A stretch of DNA of 64,000 bases, from the NCBI GenBank assembly GCA_963765815.1, contig CAVXXT010000005.1:1-64000 (forward strand), written 5' to 3'. This DNA comes from DATLNF01 sp963765815 (lineage in GTDB: Bacteria > Actinomycetota > Actinomycetes > BP-191). The translations under genes were made by a program, and so were the position numbers. Under the pieces are notes generated by a model, which saw nothing but the letters and a program-made list of their open reading frames with translations, had not been told where the DNA came from and ran no database searches. Within the stretch, counting starts at the first letter, position 1. Every line of letters starts with the position of its first letter. Shown piece after piece: positions 11,627 to 20,855 of the stretch.

Positions 11627-11635
11627 TGTGGACAA
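11627..11635 (-). promoter_or_regulatory. DnaA-box 9-mer TTGTCCACA in cassette 1
   Basis: The minus strand reads TTGTCCACA, the preferred actinobacterial DnaA box, 44 bp upstream of the DUF559 gene start and between it and the right palindrome. The same 9-mer occurs at the equivalent place in cassette 2, in the opposite orientation, and both are followed closely by GCGAGCGC toward the gene. A single 9-mer could occur by chance, so the duplication is what makes it noteworthy. Confidence 0.45.
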
Positions 11636-11659
11636 CGTTGCCGTCGCGGCGACTGAAAT

Positions 11660-11711
11660 GCGACCGGGTCGCGGACCGTGCGCAGGAATGGAAGTCTTGC
11701 GACCCGGTCGC
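11660..11711. repeat. right-end palindrome of cassette 1
   Basis: GCGACCGGGTCGC (11660-11672) and its complement (11699-11711) flank a 26-nt spacer. Reverse-complemented, the unit matches the left-end palindrome at 10562-10619, including CTTCCA and CGCACGG in the spacer. It begins 13 bp after the PadR gene stop on the minus strand, so it may also serve as that operon's terminator. Confidence 0.85.
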
Positions 11712-11724
11712 GATTCGTTGGGGC

Positions 11725-12330
11725 TCAGGGTCGGGCGCGGCCGGTGCCGGAGAGGGCGGTGGCGATCTCGGCTCGGGTACGACGGAGCGAGTCCAGGACG
11801 GAGTCGAGCGAGGCGCGGTCGATGCCGCCCCGCGCCGCAGTCGACATCACCTCGGCGTGGAACGTCCGCAGCTCGCGCTGCAGCTCGCGCAGCTCGCGGC
11901 GAGGGACGGGGTCGGCGACCGGGGTACGACGGCCGTCCCGTCGTACGTCCTTGGTCGCCTGCTTCAGCTCGGCCTTGAGGTCGCGGACCGACGCGCGCAC
12001 GTCGTCGCGCACCTCGCGGGCGATCTCGCGCGACGACCCGACGACCTGCGCCTCGACGTCGCCGAGCTCGCCGACGCGTGACCGCAGCTCGGCGCGCCCG
12101 GCGTCGGTGAGGTGGAACGTACGGCGTCCGCCTTCGTCCTCGCTCGCCGCCACCAGGCCATCGGCCTCGAGCCGCGCGAGCCGCGGGTAGATGGTGCCGG
12201 CCGACGGCGTGTAGAGACCGAGGAACCGGTCCTCCAGCTCCTTCATGAGCTCGTAGCCGTGGCGCGGCTGCTCGTCGAGCAGCTTGAGCAGGTAGAGCCG
12301 CAGCGCGCCGTGGCCGAAGACCGGGCTCAC
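11725..12330 (-). CDS. PadR-family transcriptional regulator
   Basis: 201 aa. The N-terminal winged helix is typical PadR: GALRLYLLKLLDEQPRHGYE, then YTPSAGTIYPRLARLEADGL, and RRTFHLTDAGRAEL (wing) by residue ~75. The C-terminal ~110 residues are long, charged and helical (ELKQATKDVRRDGRR), longer than the usual Vir_act_alpha_C domain. The start GTG 12330 overlaps the stop of the DUF4097 gene as GTGA, so the two are one operon and translationally coupled. It probably autoregulates through the two CGATATATCG palindromes in front of the operon (inference; PadR proteins commonly repress their own operons). Ligand unknown. Confidence 0.88.
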   Translation of the reverse strand: MSPVFGHGALRLYLLKLLDEQPRHGYELMKELEDRFLGLYTPSAGTIYPRLARLEADGLVAASEDEGGRRTFHLTDAGRAELRSRVGELGDVEAQVVGSSREIAREVRDDVRASVRDLKAELKQATKDVRRDGRRTPVADPVPRRELRELQRELRTFHAEVMSTAARGGIDRASLDSVLDSLRRTRAEIATALSGTGRARP

Positions 12331-13139
12331 TGCGCCGGCTGTGACGACGCGGCGCCGGCCAGCAGCGAGACGTCGCCGGAGACGGTGCGCACCCGCAGCT
12401 CGCCGGCCCCGGTGCCGATGACTCCGGTCAGCGTTCGCTTCGCCGGCGCGCGGCCTTCCGACAGCCCGACGTACGCCGAGGTCAGCGTGCCGGACACCGA
12501 GCCGACGTCGACCGTGGTCGAGAGGTCGTCGGGCAACCGCATCGTGACGTCGCCGGACACCGCGTCGGCGCGCAGCTCCCCGCCGGGGGAGAGGTCGACG
12601 TCGAGGGTGAGATCGCCGGAGACGCTCCTGGCGCGCACCCGGCCGCTGCTGCCGCCGGCCAGCGTGAGGTCGCCGGACACCGTCTTGAAGTCGAGGTCGC
12701 CGGAGAGCGAGACGGCCTCGAGGTCCCCGCTGACCGTCTCCGCGTCGACGTCGGCGGTGATGCCGTCGAGAGTCACGTCGCCCGAGACGCTGCGCACCGA
12801 TGTGGACGCGGTCAGCCCCGACACCACCGCGGACGCCGACACGACGCCGAGACTCAGCGGCGCGCTCGCCGGCATGGCGAGGGAGAGCGCCGCCGAGCGG
12901 TGGCCGCGGTGAGTCACGAACGACAGCAGCCCGCCCCACGTGAGATCGGGATGGGTGATCTCGAGCACCCCGTCGACCAGCGAGACCAAGAGGCCGTCTC
13001 CGTCGACCTTGTGCACCTCCAGCCGCGCCGGTCCGTCGGTGGCGGTGATGGCGACCTCGCCGGCCACGAGCCGCACGCGCACCTCGCGCACGTCATCGAG
13101 AGTGAGGTCCTGCGGGCCCTCGATCGTCCACTCCGCCAT
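12327..13139 (-). CDS. DUF4097 beta-helix-type protein encoded with PadR
   Basis: 270 aa, no signal peptide and no membrane segment. The body is a run of short repeats of the SVSGDVTLDG type: VRSVSGDV, AETVSGDL, FKTVSGDL, RARSVSGDL, RADAVSGDV, VGSVSGTL and VRTVSGDV, roughly every 18-24 residues from about 100 to 260. That periodicity is the hallmark of the DUF4097 adhesin-like domain and suggests a right-handed beta solenoid. The N-terminus MAEWTIEGPQDL is soluble. DUF4097-PadR pairs are frequent in actinobacteria and are thought to respond to envelope or lipid stress; the exact role is not known. First gene of the operon, preceded by twin operators. Confidence 0.82.
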   Translation of the reverse strand: MAEWTIEGPQDLTLDDVREVRVRLVAGEVAITATDGPARLEVHKVDGDGLLVSLVDGVLEITHPDLTWGGLLSFVTHRGHRSAALSLAMPASAPLSLGVVSASAVVSGLTASTSVRSVSGDVTLDGITADVDAETVSGDLEAVSLSGDLDFKTVSGDLTLAGGSSGRVRARSVSGDLTLDVDLSPGGELRADAVSGDVTMRLPDDLSTTVDVGSVSGTLTSAYVGLSEGRAPAKRTLTGVIGTGAGELRVRTVSGDVSLLAGAASSQPAQ

Positions 13140-13172
13140 GTGCGCTCCCTGTACTCGCTGTAGGCCGATGAT

Positions 13173-13207
13173 CGCGATATATCGCGTCTGAGATTCACGA
13201 TATATCG
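13173..13207 (-). promoter_or_regulatory. twin palindromic operators for the DUF4097-PadR operon
   Basis: A perfect 14-bp palindrome CGCGATATATCGCG (13173-13186) and a second copy with core CGATATATCG (13198-13207) have centres 23 bp apart, about two helical turns, 34-68 bp upstream of the operon start. Their position and symmetry suit cooperative binding of two PadR dimers over the promoter. Confidence 0.7.
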
Positions 13208-13232
13208 CGAGTCGCGCCCTGTCCAGAGGGGG

Positions 13233-15383
<2,151 letters not shown>

Positions 15384-15396
15384 CCGGTGAGTGCTA

Positions 15397-16359
15397 TCAG
15401 ACGCCGGCGGCCGGGCGCGCGCGCCGCCGGCGCTCGGGCGGGATGAAGGCGGCGAGCGACCCTTGCCGCGGCGGCGGTGTGCTCTGTCCGCGCTGGCGGC
15501 GCTCGAGCATCGCGTGCACCACGAGGGCGTTGCGCAGCAGCTCGGCGAAGTCGTCCGGCGCGGTGAGCAGCCAGCCGTGCCGGCCCTTGACCGTCTCCGG
15601 CGGGAGGGCGGCGGTGACGGAGGAGAACGCGCCGGGTGTGATCAGCCGGTCGCGGTCGCCCCAGATGAACAGCACCGGCAGTCCGTCGTCGATCAGCGCC
15701 TGCGCCTCCTCGGCGAGGTCGGCGCCGAGCGCGAGCCGGGCCGACCGCATCATCGACAGCGGATGACGGACGGCGCACGGCACGAAGTCCCGGACCGCAC
15801 CGACGACGAGTCGTTGCACGGCGCGCGGGTGCAGCTCGCGGACGCTGCGCGGGTCGACCTCGACGGCGACCGCGAGCGCCCACTGCCACCACGGCCGTGA
15901 CGTCATCGCCGCGAACCGCCGCGGCCGTGCCGTCGCGACCTCGGCCGGCGGGGATCCGCCGACCGTGTTGAGCAGCGTCAGCGACCGCACCAGGTCCGGC
16001 CGGTCGGAGGCGAGCTGCAGCGCAACGCCCCCGCCCAGGGAGTGGCCCATCAGGAACACCGGGTGGGGCAGGTCCAGGTGGTCGAGGAGAGCGGCGATGC
16101 GATCGGCGTACGCCGGCATCGTGAGCTCGCCTGGCAGGGGAGTGCTGGCGCCGAAGCCGGGGAGCGACGGCGCGATGATCCGCACACCGGCGGTGACCAG
16201 GCGCGAGAGAGCATCGGTGTAGGTGCGCGGCGTCAGCCCCCAGCCGTGCAGGAAGACGACCGGCTCACCCTCGCCGCACTCGACGTACTCCACCAGGTCG
16301 CCGTCGAGGTCGGCACAGTGCCACCGCGGTGTAACCCCCGTGCGCACAGCGCTCGCCAC
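15397..16359 (-). CDS. alpha/beta-hydrolase fold enzyme
   Basis: 320 aa from GTG 16359. It shows the oxyanion loop VVFLHGWGLTPRTY, nucleophile elbow MGHSLGGGVALQLA (Ser near residue 105), acid in LFIWGDRDRLITPG, and histidine in KGRHGWLLTAPDDF. There is no signal peptide. The C-terminus is Arg/Pro-rich (PPERRRRARPAAGV). It is followed by glgX after 13 bp and probably co-transcribed. The substrate is not predictable; lipase, esterase and haloperoxidase-like family members all share these motifs. Confidence 0.8.
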   Translation of the reverse strand: MASAVRTGVTPRWHCADLDGDLVEYVECGEGEPVVFLHGWGLTPRTYTDALSRLVTAGVRIIAPSLPGFGASTPLPGELTMPAYADRIAALLDHLDLPHPVFLMGHSLGGGVALQLASDRPDLVRSLTLLNTVGGSPPAEVATARPRRFAAMTSRPWWQWALAVAVEVDPRSVRELHPRAVQRLVVGAVRDFVPCAVRHPLSMMRSARLALGADLAEEAQALIDDGLPVLFIWGDRDRLITPGAFSSVTAALPPETVKGRHGWLLTAPDDFAELLRNALVVHAMLERRQRGQSTPPPRQGSLAAFIPPERRRRARPAAGV

Positions 16360-16449
16360 GTCACCTCGCTCCGTGATCGGCCCCCTGTGGCAGGGTACCG
16401 ACGTGCCGACGCAGACGAGACCCGAACGCGCAGGTCGGATCCGAGTGTC

Positions 16450-17187
16450 GTGCCGGTAGTCGTCACAGGCGCGGACACGCCGATCGGCGAGCTGGTCGTC
16501 GCGGCCCTGGTCGGGCAGGGACTCGACCTGCGGGCGACGGTCGACGACCGCGCGCTCGTCCCGGGCCTCGTTGCGCTAGGGGTGAAGACCGCGGTGTCCG
16601 ACCTGGTCGACACCGAGCGTTTCGGCGCGGTGCTGGAGGACGCGCATACCGTCATCCACCTCCGCGGGTCGCACGCGGGCGAGGTGCTCAACGGGATCGA
16701 CGACGTCCTGGCGGCGGCGCCGGACAGCGGAGTCACCCGGATCGTCACGATTGCCGGACTCACCGGGGCTGCGCCCGCTCATCCAGCGCTGTCGCGGCTG
16801 GACGGGAGCGAGTACGACACGGTCGTGCTGCACGTCGGCGTCGTGCTCGCGCCCCTCGACGACCCTCGCGCGGAGCTGCCGTCGCTCCCCGACGCGGATG
16901 CCCAAGTCGCGCCGCTCTGGATCGGCGACCTGGTCGCGGCACTGGTCGAGGCGGACCGGCTGCGTGCCCTGCACGGGCACCTGCACGTCGACGCGGTCGG
17001 GTCCGACGTCGTCACCGCCGGCGAGCTGATGCGGCTGCTCGGCGTGCCGGCCCGGGCGCCGGCCGCCGAGTCCGGGGGGTCGACGCCGGCGCTGGTGGGC
17101 GACCTCGGCGCCGCACTCCACGACCTGCTCGGCGTCGTACCGCGCCCGCTCGACGAGGCCGTCCGGCTGGCGCTGTCCGGCTTGTAG
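16450..17187 (+). CDS. NAD(P)-binding Rossmann-fold protein, NmrA/epimerase-like
   Basis: About 245 aa from GTG 16450, chosen because it opens directly with the dinucleotide-binding strand VPVVVTGADTPIGELVVAAL. Next come VKTAVSDLVDTERFGAVLEDAHTVIHL in two parts (family-typical strand-4 'D..V.HL' pattern) and RIVTIAGLTGAAP. The YxxxK catalytic pair of classical SDRs is not evident, so it may be a regulator or chaperone-like member rather than an enzyme. The open frame continues upstream without family character. It is followed 40 bp later by an enoyl-CoA hydratase gene on the same strand. Confidence 0.6.
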   Translation: MPVVVTGADTPIGELVVAALVGQGLDLRATVDDRALVPGLVALGVKTAVSDLVDTERFGAVLEDAHTVIHLRGSHAGEVLNGIDDVLAAAPDSGVTRIVTIAGLTGAAPAHPALSRLDGSEYDTVVLHVGVVLAPLDDPRAELPSLPDADAQVAPLWIGDLVAALVEADRLRALHGHLHVDAVGSDVVTAGELMRLLGVPARAPAAESGGSTPALVGDLGAALHDLLGVVPRPLDEAVRLALSGL

Positions 17188-17227
17188 GCTGACCGCTCGC
17201 TCTGCTCATCGCCGCAGGAGGCGCCCC

Positions 17228-18007
17228 GTGCCCGAGTTCGTCCGTCTCGACGTCGCCGACGGGATCGGGACGATCCGCCTCGAGCGCCCCCCGATGAACG
17301 CCATCAACCGCCAGCTGACCGCTGAGCTGCTGGTCGCGGCGCGCGACGCGGCTGACCGCGACGACGTGCGCGCCGTCGTCCTCTACGGCGGGCCGAAGGT
17401 GTTCGCGGCCGGCGCGGACATCAAGGAGATGTCGTCGCTCGGCTACACCGAGATGCAGGCTGTCTCCGGCGGTCTGCAGGACGCGCTCAACGCGGTCGCG
17501 CGGATCCCGAAGCCGACCGTGTCGGCGGTGACCGGCTTCGCGCTCGGCGGCGGCTGCGAGCTCGCGCTCTGCACCGACTTCCGCATCTGCGGCGACAACG
17601 CCAAGCTCGGCCAGCCTGAGATCCTGCTCGGCGTCATCCCCGGCGCCGGCGGGACGCAGCGGCTGCCGCGGCTGGTCGGCCTCTCGAAGGCGAAGGACAT
17701 CATCTACACCGGGCGCTTCGTCGCCGCCGACGAGGCGCTGTCGATCGGCCTGGTCGACCGCGTGGTCGCACCCGACGACGTCTACCCGGCGGCCGTCGAG
17801 ATGGTGACCCGGTACGCCGAAGGCCCGGCGTACGCACTGCGTGCTGCCAAGGAGGCGATCGACGTCGGCACCGAGGTGTCACTCGAGGCCGGCCTGGCGA
17901 TGGAGCGCACGCTCTTCGCCGCGCTCTTCGCGACCGAGGACCAGAAGCTGGGCATGGCGTCGTTCATCGAGAGCGGCCCCGGCAAGGCGAAGTTCGTCGG
18001 GCGGTAG
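17228..18007 (+). CDS. enoyl-CoA hydratase/isomerase family protein
   Basis: Crotonase-superfamily enzyme, 259 aa. The start GTG 17228 follows GCAGGAGG by 6 nt. Features: ERPPMNAINRQL near 18, the oxyanion-hole segment FAAGADIKEM at ~60, GFALGGGCELALCTDFRI (first catalytic Glu) at ~104, and GQPEILLGVIPGAGGTQRLP (second Glu) at ~132. Both glutamates of true hydratases are present, so 2-enoyl-CoA hydration is likely. It is followed at once (4 nt) by a methyltransferase gene. The physiological acyl chain is unknown. Confidence 0.9.
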   Translation: MPEFVRLDVADGIGTIRLERPPMNAINRQLTAELLVAARDAADRDDVRAVVLYGGPKVFAAGADIKEMSSLGYTEMQAVSGGLQDALNAVARIPKPTVSAVTGFALGGGCELALCTDFRICGDNAKLGQPEILLGVIPGAGGTQRLPRLVGLSKAKDIIYTGRFVAADEALSIGLVDRVVAPDDVYPAAVEMVTRYAEGPAYALRAAKEAIDVGTEVSLEAGLAMERTLFAALFATEDQKLGMASFIESGPGKAKFVGR

Positions 18008-18011
18008 AGCA

Positions 18012-18908
18012 ATGGACGCGAAGCAGGCCAACATCGTCTACCACGACTACGAGGCCGAGCAGTACGACGAGAAGTGGTCGATCAGCTACGACGAGCGCTG
18101 CATCGACTACGCGCGTGACCGCTTCACGAAGATCGCGGGTCGCGACGGCTGGCCCTACCCGAAGGTGCTGGAGATCGGCTGCGGCACCGGGTTCTTCACG
18201 CTGAACCTCATGCTCGCCGGCGTCATCGGCGAGGCGTGGGTCACCGACATCTCGCCGGGCATGGTCGGCGTCGCCGAGCGCAACGCTGCGCAGCTGGGGC
18301 TCGCCGTGCAGGGCAAGGTCTGCGACGCCGAGACGCTGCCGTTCGACGACGCGACGTTCGACCTCGTGATCGGACACGCGGTGCTGCACCACATCCCGGA
18401 CGTCGAGCTGGCTCTGCGCGAGGTGCTGCGCGTGCTGAAGCCCGGTGGCCGGTTCGTCTTCGCCGGCGAGCCGACGACGCTCGGCGACCGGGTCGCGCGC
18501 AAGCTGTCCCATGCGACGTGGCTGCTCACGACGCGTGCGACGCGGCTGCCGGTGCTCTCGGCGTGGGGCAGGCCGACCGACGAGCTGAAGGAGTCGTCGG
18601 CGGCGGCGGCGTTGGAGTCGCAGGTCGACCTGCACACGTTCGTGCCGCGCGAGCTCGCGAGGCTCGCAGTCTGCGCCGGCGCGGCCGACGTGCGCGTGGA
18701 GACCGAGGAGCTGACCGCCGCGTGGTTCGGCTGGCCGGTGCGGACGATGGAGGCGGCGATCCGTCCGGAGCGGCTCGGCTACCGCTGGCGGTTCTTCGCC
18801 TACCGCTCCTGGCAGCGCCTCTCCTGGCTCGACGACACCCTGCTCGCGCGCGTCGTACCCCCCGGCCTCTTCTACAACGCCCTCGTCACCGGCCTCCGCC
18901 CCTCCTAG
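18012..18908 (+). CDS. SAM-dependent class I methyltransferase
   Basis: 298 aa from ATG 18012. Motif I VLEIGCGTGFFTLNLM lies near residue 54, motif II VTDISPGMVGVAERNA follows, then CDAETLPFDDATFDLVIGHA and LRVLKPGGRFVFAGEP. The C-terminal ~130 residues (TWLLTTRATRLPVL and YRWRFFAYRSWQRLSWLDD) are amphipathic and may contact membrane lipid. The gene directly follows the enoyl-CoA hydratase gene, which hints at a lipid-related substrate. It ends 8 bp before the left palindrome of cassette 2. Confidence 0.82.
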   Translation: MDAKQANIVYHDYEAEQYDEKWSISYDERCIDYARDRFTKIAGRDGWPYPKVLEIGCGTGFFTLNLMLAGVIGEAWVTDISPGMVGVAERNAAQLGLAVQGKVCDAETLPFDDATFDLVIGHAVLHHIPDVELALREVLRVLKPGGRFVFAGEPTTLGDRVARKLSHATWLLTTRATRLPVLSAWGRPTDELKESSAAAALESQVDLHTFVPRELARLAVCAGAADVRVETEELTAAWFGWPVRTMEAAIRPERLGYRWRFFAYRSWQRLSWLDDTLLARVVPPGLFYNALVTGLRPS

Positions 18909-18916
18909 CCCCCCCG

Positions 18917-18985
18917 ACTTCACCCACTCCCACGTCGGAAATCGGTGCGAAATCGCCCGATTCCCGACGTGGGAGTGGGTGAAGT
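18917..18985. repeat. left-end palindrome of cassette 2
   Basis: A 29-bp inverted repeat with one mismatch (18917-18945 against 18957-18985) encloses an 11-nt loop. The outermost 22 bp, beginning ACTTCACCCACTCCCACG, are perfect. The sequence recurs in diverged form at 19973-20043 on the far side of the gene. It sits between convergent gene ends (methyltransferase and DUF559 gene), so termination is a possible side function. Confidence 0.88.
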
Positions 18986-18991
18986 GAAGTG

Positions 18992-19909
18992 TCAGGCGGT
19001 ACGAAGGGCGGCTGAGCGCGCGAACGCGCGCCGGATCCGGGCGACGACGGCGTCCGGATTGTTGAACAGTTCGCTCCATGTCCACCGCACGACAATGAAT
19101 CCCGCGTTTTCGAGTCGTTCCTGGCGAAGCTTCTCGGCCCAGAGCGTTGGATCGTCGTCGAGAATGGAGGCGTACTTCACTCGCCCGTCGGCCTCGCCGA
19201 TGACGCCGTACTCCTCCCAGAAGAAGTCGACCCTGCCGATCGCGCCGTCGGCATCACCGAGCACCACCTGAGGTCGAGGCATCGGGAGGTCGCTGTCGCG
19301 GAAGAGAACGCGGGAGACGCTCTCCAATGGAGACTCGCACAGCGGCTCGGCAAACTCGATCACCGCGAGAGCGCGGCGGCGCCCGGGCCATCTCGGGCAG
19401 TCATCGGCAATGCCGACGAGCTCCCGCACCGATGTCATCGACCGGTGCAGCGCGCTGTCGGCGGACACGACGCCCGCACGGAAAGCCGAGGTTCGGGCGA
19501 GATCGAACACTGTGCGCGGAGGTGTCGTCAGGCGCACACCGTCGATCTCGCCGATGTGATGAGCAGGAAGCGCTGAGCGCAGCGCCCGTACCCCAGGCAA
19601 CGCGACCGGGGTGCGGTCCATCGCCGCTGGCCGGGTGAGATCAACGCGGTTGAACCGCGGCCCGAGGAGCGCGATGTTCTGCAGGACGGCGGCGGTCTGG
19701 TGACTTGCCGCGGCGTCTTCGCCCAGTCGAGCGATGGCAGCGGCCGTGCGAACGGCGAGCTCGTCACGCGACGCCTCCTGGCTGACATCGAGGTACACGC
19801 CGCGCCGCAGCACCAGCCACTCGCCGGATCGCACCTTCCAGTCGATCTCGGCGGCCGACATCCCGGCCGCGAGGGCATCGGATCGCGTGAACACTCGCGC
19901 CAAGTCCAT
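18992..19909 (-). CDS. winged-helix (AbiEi-like) plus DUF559/Vsr-like nuclease-fold protein, cassette 2
   Basis: 305 aa from ATG 19909 (MDLARVFTRSDALAAGMSAA). An in-frame GTG at 19990 would start inside the palindrome and is rejected. The N-terminus is a short HTH ending in WLVLRRGVYLDV. The C-terminal ~115 residues are a clear DUF559 domain: CESPLESVSRVLFRDSDLP (motif Glu), GRVDFFWEEYGVIGEADGRV (Asp and downstream acidic residue of the PD-(D/E)XK arrangement), LWAEKLRQERLENAGF and VVRWTW. It is clearly the same architecture as the cassette 1 protein but only distantly similar in sequence. Possible roles are nuclease, antitoxin-like regulator, or mobility protein of the cassette; none is proven. 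Confidence 0.78.
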   Translation of the reverse strand: MDLARVFTRSDALAAGMSAAEIDWKVRSGEWLVLRRGVYLDVSQEASRDELAVRTAAAIARLGEDAAASHQTAAVLQNIALLGPRFNRVDLTRPAAMDRTPVALPGVRALRSALPAHHIGEIDGVRLTTPPRTVFDLARTSAFRAGVVSADSALHRSMTSVRELVGIADDCPRWPGRRRALAVIEFAEPLCESPLESVSRVLFRDSDLPMPRPQVVLGDADGAIGRVDFFWEEYGVIGEADGRVKYASILDDDPTLWAEKLRQERLENAGFIVVRWTWSELFNNPDAVVARIRRAFARSAALRTA

Positions 19910-19949
19910 GCCGGCAAGCGTCCCGCCGTCGGGCTCTACCGCGCTCGCG

Positions 19950-19958
19950 TTGTCCACA
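19950..19958 (+). promoter_or_regulatory. DnaA-box 9-mer TTGTCCACA in cassette 2
   Basis: A perfect actinobacterial DnaA box lies 41 bp upstream of the DUF559 gene start and 14 bp inside the right palindrome. In cassette 1 the box is 44 bp upstream of its gene in the reverse orientation. Confidence 0.45.
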
Positions 19959-19972
19959 GCCCGCCCCGTCGC

Positions 19973-20043
19973 GACTTCACCCACCCCCACGTCGGATTTC
20001 GGCCCGAATTGGCGCCGCGGACGACGTCCAGGTGGGTGAAGTC
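19973..20043. repeat. right-end palindrome of cassette 2
   Basis: GACTTCACCCACC (19973-19985) pairs with GGTGGGTGAAGTC (20031-20043); inside, ACGTCG pairs with CGACGT. The first ~35 nt match the left-end repeat with only a few substitutions. The inner part has diverged, so the hairpin is less perfect than at the left end. It ends 20 bp before the acyltransferase -10 element. Confidence 0.8.
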
Positions 20044-20062
20044 GGGGTTCTGGGGGCGTCGG

Positions 20063-20075
20063 TAGGGTGAGGGGC
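20063..20075 (+). promoter_or_regulatory. leaderless promoter -10 for the acyltransferase gene
   Basis: TAGGGT at 20063-20068 lies exactly 7 nt before GTG 20076, with no ribosome-binding site. This supports GTG 20076 over the in-frame GTG 20067, which overlaps the -10. Confidence 0.5.
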
Positions 20076-20855
20076 GTGGCCAGGGACCCGCGGCAGGCGC
20101 GCTACATCACCGTCGCGTCGCTGCGCTGGGTCTGGCGCAACCGCGCGTTCACGCCCTGGTACGTCGTCCGCTACTGGCGCTTCTTCGTCTGGCGCGCGCG
20201 CAACCGGCACATCGTCACCGAGGGCTTCATCTTCTTCGGCAAGGACGTCGAGCTCTACGCCCGCAAAGGGTTCGGCCGGATGGTCGTCGGCAAGTGGGTG
20301 CACATCGGCAGCGGCAACGCGATCCGCTGCCACGAGGGCAATCTGCGGATCGGCGACAAGTGCGTCTTCGGCAAGGACAACACCGTCAACTGCTACCTCG
20401 ACATCGAGTTCGGCACTGCCGCGCTCGCGGCCGACTGGGTCTACATCTGCGACTTCGACCACGTCTTCGACGACATCCACGTGCCCATCAAGGACCAGGG
20501 CATCGTCAAGGAGCCGGTGCGCATCGGCCCCGATGTGTGGATCGGGGAGAAGGCCAGCATCCTCAAAGGCGTGACGATCGGGCAGGGCTCGGTCATCGCC
20601 GCGCACGCTCTGGTGAACAAGGACATCCCGCCGTACGCCGTCGCCGTCGGCACTCCCGCCCGGGTCGTGCGGAACCGACTCGACGACTACCACGCGGCGG
20701 AGGCGAAGCGGCTCGCGCACGCCGACATCGCGCGAAAGGTCAGCGTGGCCAAGGACGAGGTCGTCCGCGAGCGGGCGGTCAGCCCTCGTCGGTCCCGGAC
20801 AGCAGGTCGCTCCGGCCGTAGAGCACCCGAAGCGGGACCTTCGCCTCGGCGATGA
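20076..20855 (+). CDS. left-handed beta-helix acyltransferase (hexapeptide repeat)
   Basis: About 259 aa. The hexapeptide coils are clear: VGKWVHIGSGNAIRC, LRIGDKCVFGKDNTVNCYLD, then VRIGPDVWIGEKASILKGV and TIGQGSVIAAHALVNKDIPP with the usual AVGTPARVVR end. HVFDD supplies the likely catalytic His region (CDFDHVFDD). A mycobacterial counterpart (Rv3034c) is encoded beside the Rv3030-3032 polysaccharide genes, and the neighbours here match, so O-acylation of methylglucose-type polysaccharide is plausible (inference). The C-terminal ~30 residues are basic, low-complexity, and overlap the convergent glycosyltransferase gene by 77 bp; an indel here may have extended the frame. Confidence 0.8.
   Translation: MARDPRQARYITVASLRWVWRNRAFTPWYVVRYWRFFVWRARNRHIVTEGFIFFGKDVELYARKGFGRMVVGKWVHIGSGNAIRCHEGNLRIGDKCVFGKDNTVNCYLDIEFGTAALAADWVYICDFDHVFDDIHVPIKDQGIVKEPVRIGPDVWIGEKASILKGVTIGQGSVIAAHALVNKDIPPYAVAVGTPARVVRNRLDDYHAAEAKRLAHADIARKVSVAKDEVVRERAVSPRRSRTAGRSGRRAPEAGPSPRR

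Larger units (their letters stand above)
10562..11711 (-). mobile_element. candidate palindrome-bounded single-gene cassette 1 (wHTH-DUF559 protein)
   Basis: One minus-strand gene (10633-11583) is enclosed by two ~52-58-bp palindromic units that are inverted copies of each other: arms share GCGACCGGGTCGC and the 26-nt spacers agree at about 19 of 26 positions when one is reverse-complemented. There is no transposase. No target-site duplication was identified by eye. A second cassette of the same plan and nearly the same size lies at 18917-20043. Mobility is inference. Confidence 0.5.
18917..20043 (-). mobile_element. candidate palindrome-bounded single-gene cassette 2 (wHTH-DUF559 protein)
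   Basis: Same plan as cassette 1: one minus-strand DUF559-type gene, a DnaA-box 9-mer upstream of it, and a long palindrome outside each end. Length about 1.13 kb against 1.15 kb for cassette 1. The palindromes share ACTTCACCCAC, CCCACGTCGG and the outermost GTGGGTGAAGT. The core CACTCCCACG of the left end is also found in the cassette 1 spacer. No transposase or target duplication is seen. Mobility is inference. Confidence 0.5.
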
